Assembly: GCA_019635415.1 (NCBI GenBank)
Contig: JAHBZN010000001.1
Location: 310,001-374,000, forward strand
Direction of reading: 5' to 3'
From: Ramlibacter sp.
GTDB lineage: Bacteria; Pseudomonadota; Gammaproteobacteria; Burkholderiales; Burkholderiaceae_C
Length of the DNA: 64,000 bases
The position numbers and the translations under genes were made by a program. Of this stretch, positions 32,701 to 43,555 are shown piece after piece. The notes below the pieces were generated by a model that saw only the letters and a program-made list of their open reading frames with translations, was not told where the DNA came from and did not search any database. Each line of letters begins with the position of its first letter. The first letter of the stretch is position 1.

Positions 32701-34770
32701 TTACGGCTTCTGCATCAAGCTCAGCGTGCTGTGCAACACGGTGTCAGCCTGAAAACGGCTGCCGGCGACCGACAAGTGATTGTCATCGGCGTACAGAAGG
32801 TTGCCGTTGGCGTCGAAGGCACGGCAGGTTCCATGGGGACAAAAGCTGTCCAACGAATGAATGACCTTGACGTTCTTGAGCTGGGTAAGAAGGGTCAGGT
32901 AGCTCTTCTGCCGGGTCATGACGTCGGACAGGCTGACATCGCAGGTTTTCTTCTCCCACCGCATGGGCCTGGGCATGCACGATCGCGGTGAATCCAGCAA
33001 CTCTGGGTTCTCGGCAACGTACGCCACCGACTTGCCGGCCCGCTGGAGCAGATCAACTGTGTTCTGCAGAGAGGATTCGAACACTGAGGGCGGAATCAAC
33101 GGCTCGCCATCCCCGCCCGTCTTGCTGTTGATGCCGGGAGACCTCTGGCTCGTCACATAGGCCGCCCCACGCGAGAAAATGAGGACATCCCGAATGTCTT
33201 TCTTGTCGCTGACCTTGCGAAGAATCTGCTCTATTTGCCGCCTGCAATTGTTTCGCTCGTGTTCCGAGGCGCCATACTCAGCACCGACAAACGGGGGGCA
33301 ACCGCTGTTGGCGAACAGGACGGTGTTGACCCCCGCTTCCGCCAGTGTCCGTGCGATGCCCTCGTACGCCGTGTGGGCGTGGCTGTCCCCGATCACAGCG
33401 ACTGTCTTTTGGCCTCCAGCATCGGTGTACCGGCAGTAGGGGAAAACGGGTCTCTCACTGCCCGCATAGACAAGGCATGCCTCGTCGATTTCAGCGGTTC
33501 GCAGAAGCTGGCTTTGGTTCTGCCGGAATGACTTGACGGCAGGTCGGGACCCGACCCCTTCTGCGTGATAGACGGCGTAGCCCGAAAGCCCCGCAATGAC
33601 CATCAAACTGCATAAGATCTTGACAGCGTGTGGCGCGCCTCCTCTGGACCGGATTGGTCGCTCAATCAATAAATAGGTTAACTGGGCAAGAAGCAGGGCT
33701 GCCGCGATGGCCAGGCCTCTGACCGGCAGGCTGGGGGTATCGCTGTCAATGATCCGCAGAAACGAAAGAATGGGCCAGTGCCAGAGATACAGTGGGAAGC
33801 TGATCAGGCCAACCCACACCATTGGCTTGCTGGCGAGGATCTTCCGGTTCAACCAGGTGCGCTCATCTGCAGAGAGGAGCAGCACGGTTCCGAGCACCGG
33901 CAACAGTGCAATGAAGCCCGGAAACGGCGAGCGCTTCGAAACAGCGAGAAACCCCGCTATCAAGAAAAAAGCACCGAGAAAAGAGCGAAAAGAATCAGCA
34001 GAAAACGGTCCGATCCTGCCGAGGGTGGACGGGCTGAAACTGGAGGCCTGGCCCGGAGTGGTCAGGGTGACCGTATCGGAGTTCGTGCCTTGCGTCATAT
34101 GGAAATGAGCGAGCATGGCCCCACAAAGCAACTCCCATATCCTCGTTTGGGGTGAGTAGAACGTCGCGACGGAATCAATGCGAAACGTGGCGATGTTCAG
34201 GAGAAAGGAGGACGATGCAATTAGCAATGAAATCGCCAGAAGGCTCAGGCGCTGCCGCCATGCCAGCCACAGAAAAAGCGGCCAGCACAGGTAGAACTGC
34301 TCCTCGACACCCAGGCTCCACAAGTGCAGCAGCGGTTTGGTTTCTGCGGTGTTGTCAAAGTACCCGCTTTCGTTCCAAAGCAGAAAGTTTGAAATGAAAG
34401 TGGCTCCGCCCAGGACATGCTTGCCCAATTGCTTGTACTCGTCGGCCAGGAGCGCGAACCAGCCAAACGCGAGGCAACTGATCATGACGATCAACAACGC
34501 CGGGAAAATCCGGCGTACCCGGCGTGCATAGAACTCCAGAATCCGGAAGGACGCCTGATTGAGCTGACCATAGATGATTCTGGAGATGAGGTAACCAGAG
34601 ATGACGAAGAAGATGTCAACGCCGATAAAACCACCCTTGAGCCACGACGGAAAGGCGTGAAATCCGACCACGGCCAGAACTGCCAGAGCGCGCAACCCGT
34701 CGATGTCGGCTCGGTAGTTCTGATGCTCTGCTGATGCGGTCTTGTTGACTTCTGAGAAGGGAGCGCTCAT
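32701..34770 (-). CDS. Membrane O-acyltransferase with SGNH domain (OafA/YrhL type)
   Basis: 689 residues. The N-terminal acyltransferase-3 domain (residues ~20-370) starts YRADIDGLRALAVLAVVGFHAF and has GGFIGVDIFFVISGYLIS, with about ten helices. The C-terminal periplasmic SGNH hydrolase-like domain has VIGDSHAHTAYEG (the Ser of block I) and DDNHLSVAG (the Asp-x-x-His block). Such fusions O-acetylate lipopolysaccharide O-antigen or other surface glycans. Single gene; base composition is less GC-rich than its neighbours, which fits an exchangeable surface-modification gene. Confidence 0.92.
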   Translation of the reverse strand: MSAPFSEVNKTASAEHQNYRADIDGLRALAVLAVVGFHAFPSWLKGGFIGVDIFFVISGYLISRIIYGQLNQASFRILEFYARRVRRIFPALLIVMISCLAFGWFALLADEYKQLGKHVLGGATFISNFLLWNESGYFDNTAETKPLLHLWSLGVEEQFYLCWPLFLWLAWRQRLSLLAISLLIASSSFLLNIATFRIDSVATFYSPQTRIWELLCGAMLAHFHMTQGTNSDTVTLTTPGQASSFSPSTLGRIGPFSADSFRSFLGAFFLIAGFLAVSKRSPFPGFIALLPVLGTVLLLSADERTWLNRKILASKPMVWVGLISFPLYLWHWPILSFLRIIDSDTPSLPVRGLAIAAALLLAQLTYLLIERPIRSRGGAPHAVKILCSLMVIAGLSGYAVYHAEGVGSRPAVKSFRQNQSQLLRTAEIDEACLVYAGSERPVFPYCRYTDAGGQKTVAVIGDSHAHTAYEGIARTLAEAGVNTVLFANSGCPPFVGAEYGASEHERNNCRRQIEQILRKVSDKKDIRDVLIFSRGAAYVTSQRSPGINSKTGGDGEPLIPPSVFESSLQNTVDLLQRAGKSVAYVAENPELLDSPRSCMPRPMRWEKKTCDVSLSDVMTRQKSYLTLLTQLKNVKVIHSLDSFCPHGTCRAFDANGNLLYADDNHLSVAGSRFQADTVLHSTLSLMQKP

Positions 34771-34937
34771 CTGGAAAAGGGGGGCGGGGATCGTCAGGAT
34801 TGAGGGTCCTTCCTTGAGAGCAGTCTACTTGAGGCGGGACGGCGTTCAGCTTGCCCCCTGAATTCCAGTGACATATCTCCATGGCGCCCCGCCCCTGCCC
34901 GCCGAATAATCAAAGCCGGTTTTCACAAGGAGGCAAC

Positions 34938-36590
34938 ATGGCAGGCAAGAACAAATCCCCAGCGGCTGCACAGTGCGACATCGCCATCGTGGGGGGCGGT
35001 GTGTCGGGCGTCTACAGCGCCTGGCGGCTCAAGGCCCGGTACCCGCGCAAGAAGATCGTGCTGATCGAGGGTTCGGACCACATCGGCGGGCGGCTGCTGT
35101 CGGTGGTGCCGCCGGGCATTCCCAACATGGTGGCCGAGCTGGGCGGCATGCGCATCCTGCCCAAGACCCAGCCACTGATCGTGGCCCTGCTCAAGGAGCT
35201 GAACAAAGCGCTGCCCAAGAGCCAGGCCATCGAGACCTACCCGTTCCCGGTGGACCAGCCGCAAAACATTGCGTTTTTGCGCGGCACGCATCTGCGCCTG
35301 TCGGATTTCACGCAAGACCCCGACAAGGTGCCTTACCGGCTCTCGTTTCTGGAGCGGGGCAGCAGCTCGGGCGTGATCATGGTCAACGCGATCGAGCAGA
35401 TCGTGCCCGGCATCACGGCCAAGGGCCTGACCAACGAACAGCGCCACAGGATGGCGCGCGAGGCCAGCTTCGATGGCCAGCCGCTGTACCAGCTCGGCTT
35501 CTGGAACCTGCTGTTGCGCGTGATCACGGGCGAGGCCTACCAGCTGGGGCTGGACGCTGGCGGTTATGAGAGCGTGGTGTCCAACTGGAACGCGGCCGAC
35601 GCGATTCCCTGGTTCCTGTCGGACTTTGGCATCGACCCCGAGTATTTCGGGTTCAAGAAGGGCTTTCAGCAGGTGCCGCTGTCGCTGGCCGAGCTGTTCA
35701 GGAAGCAGGGCGGCGAGATCCGGCTCGAGACGCGGTTGCAGGGCTTCGAGCACAACGGCGGCCGATTCACGCTGACGCTGGGCGGCGGTGCCCGGCTGGT
35801 GGCCGACACGCTGATCCTGGCCATGCCGCGCCGCTCGCTCGATCTGGTGGCCCCCAGCGCCCCCTTGTTGCGGCAAGCCCCCGTGGCCAGGCTGATTGCC
35901 AGCGTCACGCCGCAGCCGTTGTTCAAGCTGTTCACTACCTATGCCAACCCGTGGTGGCGCGCCGCGGGTTACTACAACAACGCGAAGAAAGAGTTCGTGC
36001 CTGTGGAAAGCGGCCGCACCGTCACCAGCCTGCCGGTGCGCCAGACCTACTACTGGCCCACCTCGGAGGGCAAGCCCGCCCAAAGCGGTCCAGCCATGCT
36101 GATGGCCAGCTATGACGACGGCTCCAACATCGGCTTCTGGGACGGCCTGCGCCCGCAGCGGCGGCAGGCCTGGCGCCAGGGGCTGGAAGTGCCCGTCCCG
36201 CGCCATCCGTTCGAGCCCACGGCCACGCCGACCCTTCTCAAGAGCGGCAAGAAGAGTGGCGCTGCGGGGGCCCCCAGCACCTGGAGCCGGTATCAGGCGA
36301 GTGACGAGATGGTGGACGAAGTGGCGCGCCAGCTGGGCAGCATCCACGGCCTGAGCTACTCGCCCACCGTGGAGCAGGCCGCTTTCCGGGACTGGGGCGA
36401 CGACCCGTTTGGCGGCGGCTGGAACAGCTGGAACATCGGCGTCAAGAGCTGGGAGGTCAAGGACCAGATCACCCAGCCGCTGGCCAGCGTGCCGCTGTTC
36501 ATCTGCGGCGAGGCCTACTCCAGCGCCCAGGGCTGGGTCGAGGGCGCGCTCGAGACGGCCGACATCATGCTCAAGAAGCTCCTCAGGTAG
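34938..36590 (+). CDS. FAD-dependent amine oxidase
   Basis: 550 residues. The N-terminal FAD-binding motif is IAIVGGGVSGVYSAWRL, followed by GSDHIGGRLLSV and ELGGMRILPK; near the C-terminus FICGEAYSSAQGWVEGALETA is the typical FAD-contact segment of flavin amine oxidases. The middle has KLFTTYANPWWRAAGYY, resembling L-amino-acid (including tryptophan) oxidases such as VioA more than classical MAO by my recollection. There is no signal peptide. AAGGAGG lies just before the chosen ATG, which settles the start. It overlaps the malic-enzyme stop by eight bases on the other strand. Substrate unknown. Confidence 0.85.
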   Translation: MAGKNKSPAAAQCDIAIVGGGVSGVYSAWRLKARYPRKKIVLIEGSDHIGGRLLSVVPPGIPNMVAELGGMRILPKTQPLIVALLKELNKALPKSQAIETYPFPVDQPQNIAFLRGTHLRLSDFTQDPDKVPYRLSFLERGSSSGVIMVNAIEQIVPGITAKGLTNEQRHRMAREASFDGQPLYQLGFWNLLLRVITGEAYQLGLDAGGYESVVSNWNAADAIPWFLSDFGIDPEYFGFKKGFQQVPLSLAELFRKQGGEIRLETRLQGFEHNGGRFTLTLGGGARLVADTLILAMPRRSLDLVAPSAPLLRQAPVARLIASVTPQPLFKLFTTYANPWWRAAGYYNNAKKEFVPVESGRTVTSLPVRQTYYWPTSEGKPAQSGPAMLMASYDDGSNIGFWDGLRPQRRQAWRQGLEVPVPRHPFEPTATPTLLKSGKKSGAAGAPSTWSRYQASDEMVDEVARQLGSIHGLSYSPTVEQAAFRDWGDDPFGGGWNSWNIGVKSWEVKDQITQPLASVPLFICGEAYSSAQGWVEGALETADIMLKKLLR

Positions 36591-38880
36591 CCTGCTTCGC
36601 CTTGGCCACCGCCAGCGCCGTCATGTTGACCACGCGGCGCACGGTGGCCGAGGTGGTCAGCACATGGGCCGAGGCGGCCGCGCCCAGCAGCATGGGCCCC
36701 ACCGTCACGCCGTGTCCGCTGGTCATCTTGAGCACGTTGAACAGGATGTTGGCCGAGTCCAGGTTGGGGCAGATCAGCAGGTTGGCCTCGCCGCTGAGCG
36801 TGGTTTCGGGCAGTGATGCGCGGCGGATCTCGTCTGACAGGGCGGCGTCGCCGTGCATCTCGCCGTCACATTCGACGTCAGGCGCCATCTGCACGAACAG
36901 GTCGCGTGCCAGCCGCATCTTGCGCGCCGAGGCCCGGCCCGACGAACCGTAGTGGGAGTGGGAGAGGAACGCCACCTTGGGCGGCAGGCCAAAGCGGCGC
37001 ACTTCCTCGGCGGCCATCACCGCGATGCTGGCGAGCAGCTCGGCGCTCGGGTCTTCGTTGACAAAGGTGTCCGCGATGAACAGGGTGCGGTTGTCCAGCA
37101 TGAGCGCGTTGAGCGTGGCCAGGCCAGGGGCGCCCCGCTGCACGCCCAGCACTTCCTGCAAATGGTTCAGATGGGCATCGAACCGGCCCACCAGCCCGCA
37201 CAGCATGGCGTCGGCGTCACCCAGGTGCACCATCAGCGCCGCGATCGTGGTGTTGGAGCGGCGCACCGCGGCCTTGGCCGCTTCGGGCGTGAAGCCGCGC
37301 CGGCCCATCAGCCGGTGGTAGGCCTCCCAGTAGGTGCGAAAGCGCGGGTCGTCCTCAGGGTTGACGTTCTGCACCTCCTGGCCCAGGCGGATGCGCAAGC
37401 CGGCCTTGCGGATGCGCATCTCGATCACGTCGGGCCGCCCGATCAGGATGGGCTGGGCCAGGCCTTCGTCCACCGCCAGCTGGGCGGCGCGCAGCACGCG
37501 CTCATCCTCGCCCTCGGCATAGGCCACGCGCTTGGCGCTGGCCGCCTTGGCCGAGGCAAAGACGGGCCGCATGAACATGCCGGTCTGGTAGACAAAGCGT
37601 GACAGGCTCTGGCGGTACAACTCGAGGTCCTTGATGGGGCGTGTGGCCACGCCAGACTCCTCCGCCGCGCGCGCCACGGCAGGCGCAATGCGCAGGATCA
37701 GGCGCGAGTCAAACGGCTTGGGGATGATGTAGTCGGCGCCAAAGGCCAGCTCCTGTCCGGCGTAGGCGGTGGCCACTTCCTCGCTGATGTCGGCCTTGGT
37801 CAGCTCGGCGATCTCACGCACGCAGGCGAGCTTCATGGCCTCGGTGATCTTCGTGGCGCCGCAGTCCAGCGCGCCACGGAAGATGTACGGAAAGCACAGC
37901 ACGTTGTTGACCTGGTTCGGGTAGTCCGACCGGCCGGTGGCCACGATGCAGTCCGGCCGAACGGCCTTCGCCAGCTCGGGGCGGATCTCGGGTTCGGGGT
38001 TGGCCAGGGCCAGGATGATGGGGCGGGGTGCCATGGTCTGCACCATGTCCTGCGTGAGCACGCCGGGCGCCGAGCAGCCCAGGAACACGTCGGCATCCTT
38101 CACCACGTCGGCCAGGGTGCGGGCCTCGGTGGTTTGGGCGTAGCGCTGCTTGGACTCGTCGAACCCGCCGGGGCGGCCGTGGTAGATCACCCCCTTGGAA
38201 TCCACGGCATAGATGTTCCCTGGCCGCGCGCCCAGGCCCACCATCACATCCAGGCAGGCAATGGCCGCTGCGCCGGCGCCGGACACGGCGATCTTCACGT
38301 CACCAATCTGCTTGCCCACCAGCTCCAGCCCGTTGAGCAGCGCTGCCGAAGAAATGATGGCCGTGCCGTGCTGGTCGTCATGAAAGACCGGAATGTTCAT
38401 GCGCTCGCGCAGCTTCTTCTCGACATAGAAGCATTCGGGGGCCTTGATGTCTTCCAGGTTGATGCCGCCCAGCGTGGGCTCCATGGCGGCAATGATCTCG
38501 ACCAGGCGGTCCGGGTCCTTCTCTGCCAGCTCGATGTCGAACACGTCGATGCCGGCAAACTTCTTGAACAGGCAACCTTTGCCTTCCATCACCGGCTTGC
38601 TGGCGAGGGGGCCGATGTCGCCCAGGCCCAGCACGGCCGTGCCATTGGTGATCACGCCCACCAGGTTGCCGCGAGAGGTGTAGTCCGCTGCCAGGGCCGG
38701 GTCGGCCTCGATGTCCAGGCACGGGTAGGCCACGCCGGGTGAATAGGCGAGCGAGAGGTCGCGCTGGTTGATCAGCGTCTTGGTCGGGGTGACGGAAATC
38801 TTGCCGCGGGTGGGTTCGCGGTGGTACTCGCGCGCGGCTTCGCGCAGGGCCTGCTCGGCCGGCGAGAGGGTCTTGTCCAT
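36583..38880 (-). CDS. maeB: NADP-dependent malic enzyme with phosphotransacetylase-like domain
   Basis: 765 residues. The malic-enzyme half (residues ~1-430) has [37 protein letters not shown] (quoted in part), HDDQHGTAI and [14 protein letters not shown] for NAD(P) binding. The second half is the inactive phosphotransacetylase-like domain common to MaeB. The enzyme oxidatively decarboxylates malate to pyruvate, supplying NADPH. I chose the inner ATG five codons in because GGAGA sits five bases before it; the outer ATG has no such site. Convergent with the amine oxidase gene. Confidence 0.95.
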   Translation of the reverse strand: MDKTLSPAEQALREAAREYHREPTRGKISVTPTKTLINQRDLSLAYSPGVAYPCLDIEADPALAADYTSRGNLVGVITNGTAVLGLGDIGPLASKPVMEGKGCLFKKFAGIDVFDIELAEKDPDRLVEIIAAMEPTLGGINLEDIKAPECFYVEKKLRERMNIPVFHDDQHGTAIISSAALLNGLELVGKQIGDVKIAVSGAGAAAIACLDVMVGLGARPGNIYAVDSKGVIYHGRPGGFDESKQRYAQTTEARTLADVVKDADVFLGCSAPGVLTQDMVQTMAPRPIILALANPEPEIRPELAKAVRPDCIVATGRSDYPNQVNNVLCFPYIFRGALDCGATKITEAMKLACVREIAELTKADISEEVATAYAGQELAFGADYIIPKPFDSRLILRIAPAVARAAEESGVATRPIKDLELYRQSLSRFVYQTGMFMRPVFASAKAASAKRVAYAEGEDERVLRAAQLAVDEGLAQPILIGRPDVIEMRIRKAGLRIRLGQEVQNVNPEDDPRFRTYWEAYHRLMGRRGFTPEAAKAAVRRSNTTIAALMVHLGDADAMLCGLVGRFDAHLNHLQEVLGVQRGAPGLATLNALMLDNRTLFIADTFVNEDPSAELLASIAVMAAEEVRRFGLPPKVAFLSHSHYGSSGRASARKMRLARDLFVQMAPDVECDGEMHGDAALSDEIRRASLPETTLSGEANLLICPNLDSANILFNVLKMTSGHGVTVGPMLLGAAASAHVLTTSATVRRVVNMTALAVAKAKQAT

Positions 38881-39012
38881 GGGGGTCTCCTGCATTTCTG
38901 GGTTCGCTCAAGCGTACTGCAAGCAGGAATAGGGAAGGCCCCTTGAAACACAATCCTGTTTTGCCTTGCGGGGCTGCAATGGTCCCGCAAGGACGGGGCT
39001 GTTCCCATGCCG

Positions 39013-39915
39013 TTACGGCATGACCTGATGCGCGGCCAGTGCTTCCACGGCCGTCACCAGGGCCGAGTGATCGGCCTGCCCGTGGCCGAGCGCCGCGCAA
39101 GCCTGCATGAGCTGGGCCACACCCGCCGTCTGCGGCAGGGCCATGCCCAGACGGCGCGCGCCCTGCAGCGCCAGGTTCAGGTCCTTCTGGTGCAAAGCCA
39201 TGCGAAATCCGGGCTCGAAGTTGCGCCGGATCATGCGTTCGCCATGCACGTCCAGCACGCGGCTGGACGCGAAGCCGCCCATCAGCGCGCTGCGCACGCG
39301 TGCCGGGTCGGCGCCCGCCTTGCTGGCGAACACCAGGGCCTCGCTCACGGCCGCAATGTTCAGTGCCACGATGATCTGGTTGGCCACCTTGCAGACCTGC
39401 CCCGCACCCGTGTCACCCACCCGGGTGATGTTTTTGCCCATCAGCTCAAGCAAGGGCTTCACGCGCTCGAACACGGCGGTGTCTCCGCCGACCATGATGG
39501 TCAGGCTCGCGGCCTTGGCGCCCACCTCTCCGCCGGACACCGGTGCGTCCAGGTAGTCGGCGCCGGCCTGCTGGATGCGCCTTGCGAACTCGCGTGTGGC
39601 GAGCGGGTCGATCGAGCTCATGTCCACCACCACCTTGCCGCTGGACCCCTTGAGTCCGGCGGCCACGCCATTGGCGCCGAACAGCACCTGGTCCACGTCG
39701 GGTGTGTCGGGCAGCATGAGGAAGAGGATGTCTGCGCGCTGGGCCACGCCTTGCGCGGTCGTGCACAGCGTGGCGCCGCCATCGGCCAGGGCCTGGGGGA
39801 CCTGGCTGCGGGTGTTGACGAACAGGGTATGGCCCGCGTGCATCAGGTGCTGGGCCATGGGGCTGCCCATAAGGCCCAGGCCAATGAAGCCGAGCTGAAG
39901 TCCGGATTGGGTCAT
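39013..39915 (-). CDS. glxR: Tartronate semialdehyde reductase (2-hydroxy-3-oxopropionate reductase)
   Basis: 300 residues, beta-hydroxyacid dehydrogenase family: N-terminal dinucleotide motif LGFIGLGLMGSPMAQHL, substrate-site segment DAPVSGGEVGAKA, and catalytic Lys in GQVCKVANQI. It reduces tartronate semialdehyde to D-glycerate with NAD(P)H in the glyoxylate-to-glycerate route. Third gene after gcl and hyi on the same strand, 30 bp behind hyi, which fixes the specific role within this broad family. Confidence 0.92.
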   Translation of the reverse strand: MTQSGLQLGFIGLGLMGSPMAQHLMHAGHTLFVNTRSQVPQALADGGATLCTTAQGVAQRADILFLMLPDTPDVDQVLFGANGVAAGLKGSSGKVVVDMSSIDPLATREFARRIQQAGADYLDAPVSGGEVGAKAASLTIMVGGDTAVFERVKPLLELMGKNITRVGDTGAGQVCKVANQIIVALNIAAVSEALVFASKAGADPARVRSALMGGFASSRVLDVHGERMIRRNFEPGFRMALHQKDLNLALQGARRLGMALPQTAGVAQLMQACAALGHGQADHSALVTAVEALAAHQVMP

Positions 39916-39945
39916 GATTTGGGTTTGAGGTTCAGGTTGGCGGGC

Positions 39946-40722
39946 TCAGGAGAGCGCGGTGCGCCAGCCCAGGCCGTCGGTGGTGTGGCCGCGGGGCTTG
40001 TACTCGCAGCCAATGTGGCCGCGCCAGCCCAGCGCGTCGATGTGCCGGAACAGCCAGCGGTAGTTGATCTCGCCCGTGCCGGGCTCATGGCGTCCGGGGT
40101 TGTCGGCCAGCTGGATATGGCCGATGCGCGCCAGGTGCCGCTGCAAGGTGGCGCCCAGCTCACCCTCCATGCGCTGGGCATGGTAGATGTCGTACTGCAC
40201 AAACAGGTTGTCGCTGCCCACTTCGTCGATCAGCGCGAGCGCCTGCGCGGTGTGCGTCAGAAAGAAGCCGGGGATGTCGAAGTGGTTGACCGGTTCGATC
40301 AGCAGGCGGATGCCCGCGGCCTGCAACGCCGCCGCGGCGTAGCGCAGGTTGCCCACCAGTGTGATGTGCGCGTGCTCCCGTGCCACACCCGCAGGCAGCC
40401 GGCCGGCCAGGCAGTTGAGCTGCGGACACTGCAGCGCGGTGGCGTAGTCCAGGGCCTGCGCCACCCCGGCGCGGAACTCCGCCACGCGGTCGGGGTGGCA
40501 GGCAATGCCGCGCTCGCCGGCATCCCAGTCGCCCGCGGGCAGGTTGTGCAGCACCTGGCGCAGGCCGTTGGCCTGCAGTGCGGCGGCCAGTTCGTCACGG
40601 GGCCATGCATAGGGGAACAGGTACTCCACGGCATCAAAGCCCGCAGAGCGGGCGGCGGCGAAGCGCTGCATGAAAGGCAGCTCGGTGAAGAGCATGCTGA
40701 GGTTGGCGGCGAATTGGGGCAT
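39946..40722 (-). CDS. hyi: Hydroxypyruvate isomerase
   Basis: 258 residues of the xylose-isomerase-like TIM-barrel family. It has NLSMLFTELPFMQRFAAA at the N-terminus, a metal-binding Glu in LLIEPVNHFDIPGFFL, and another in CEYKPRG near the C-terminus, as in Hyi. It interconverts hydroxypyruvate and tartronate semialdehyde. GAGGAGG precedes the ATG by six bases, a strong start. It follows gcl by 11 bp in a gcl-hyi-glxR operon. Confidence 0.93.
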   Translation of the reverse strand: MPQFAANLSMLFTELPFMQRFAAARSAGFDAVEYLFPYAWPRDELAAALQANGLRQVLHNLPAGDWDAGERGIACHPDRVAEFRAGVAQALDYATALQCPQLNCLAGRLPAGVAREHAHITLVGNLRYAAAALQAAGIRLLIEPVNHFDIPGFFLTHTAQALALIDEVGSDNLFVQYDIYHAQRMEGELGATLQRHLARIGHIQLADNPGRHEPGTGEINYRWLFRHIDALGWRGHIGCEYKPRGHTTDGLGWRTALS

Positions 40723-40733
40723 GCGGAACCTCC

Positions 40734-42524
<1,791 letters not shown>

Positions 42525-42602
42525 GACTGACTCCTTGTGTTCGAGTCATGACTGTAGGAATCAACGCGTCATTGAAGAAGAGGGCAGCGGACCATAACAT
42601 TC

Positions 42603-42617
42603 ATTCCACAGTGGAAT
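42603..42617. promoter_or_regulatory. LysR-type palindrome between gcl and its divergent regulator
   Basis: ATTCCAC-A-GTGGAAT is a perfect 15-bp inverted repeat, 13 bp before the LysR ATG and 79 bp before gcl. It contains the T-N11-A core typical for LysR recognition, so it is a likely autoregulatory and gcl control site. Confidence 0.55.
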
Positions 42618-42629
42618 AGGTGGATCGCA

Positions 42630-43544
42630 ATGGACCGTTTGCAGGCCATGGAGATGTTTGTGCGCGTGGTGGAAACCGGCAGCTTTTCCAGGGCGGCCCG
42701 GGAGTTCGCCACCACGCAGCCCACGGTGACCAAGCAGGTTGCCGCCACGGAGGCGCGCCTCAAGGTGCGCCTGCTGAACCGCAACACCCGCGGCGTGAGC
42801 CTGACCGAGCCCGGCGCGCTGTACTACGAGAAGTGCAAGCTCATCGTTCGTGAGGCCGAGGAGGCCGACACCGTGGTCCGTCTGCGCCAGAGTCAGGCGC
42901 AGGGGCTGCTGCGCATTGGCACCTCGGTGGCTTTTGGCCGGCGCGTGCTGGTGCCCCTGGCCCTGGACTTCATGGCGCTGCATCCGCAGGTGCAGGTGGA
43001 CCTGAGCTTCGAGGACCGCTACACCGACCTGGTGGCACAGGGCATGGACGTGGCGGTGCGCATGGGCAAGCTCGCCGACTCGGCGCTGGGCGCCCGCTTT
43101 CTGGGCTTGAACCCGTGGGTGCTGGTGGCGGCGCCCAAGTACCTGCGTAAGCTCGGAACGCCGCGGCGGCCGCAGGACCTGGGCGAACACAACGCACTGG
43201 TCTACAGCAGTGTTCAGGGCGACGATGTGTGGCGCCTGCTCGGCCCGCGCGGCGAACCGGTGACCGTGCCCGTCACGGGGCGGCTGCGCTCCAACAACCT
43301 GTCGGCGGTGCTGGCCGCCGCGCGCGCGGGGCTGGGTGTCGCGGCATTGCCGCGCTATGTGGCCGCTGATTCGCTGGCGTCAGGCCATGTGACGGAGGTG
43401 CTCAAGGACCACGCCCTGCCCGAACAGGAAATCCACGCCGTGTTTCCCTCTCCCAAGCTCGTGCCAGGCAAGGTCCAGGCATTCATTGCTTTCCTGCAGG
43501 GGCGATTCGGCGCGCGCTGGTGGGAGACCCTGCCTCGCGCCTGA
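42630..43544 (+). CDS. LysR-family regulator divergent from gcl
   Basis: 304 residues. The N-terminal winged HTH reads MEMFVRVVETGSFSRAAREF with TQPTVTKQVAATEARL and LLNRNTRGVSLTEPG; the rest is a LysR substrate-binding domain starting at GLLRIGTSVAFGRRVLVP. Divergent to gcl with a 105-bp gap containing a perfect palindrome, so it probably controls the glyoxylate genes. The inducer may be glyoxylate, tartronate semialdehyde or an allantoin intermediate. This differs from E. coli, where an IclR-type protein (AllR) does this job. Confidence 0.9.
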   Translation: MDRLQAMEMFVRVVETGSFSRAAREFATTQPTVTKQVAATEARLKVRLLNRNTRGVSLTEPGALYYEKCKLIVREAEEADTVVRLRQSQAQGLLRIGTSVAFGRRVLVPLALDFMALHPQVQVDLSFEDRYTDLVAQGMDVAVRMGKLADSALGARFLGLNPWVLVAAPKYLRKLGTPRRPQDLGEHNALVYSSVQGDDVWRLLGPRGEPVTVPVTGRLRSNNLSAVLAAARAGLGVAALPRYVAADSLASGHVTEVLKDHALPEQEIHAVFPSPKLVPGKVQAFIAFLQGRFGARWWETLPRA

Positions 43545-43555
43545 CCGGTGGCCCC

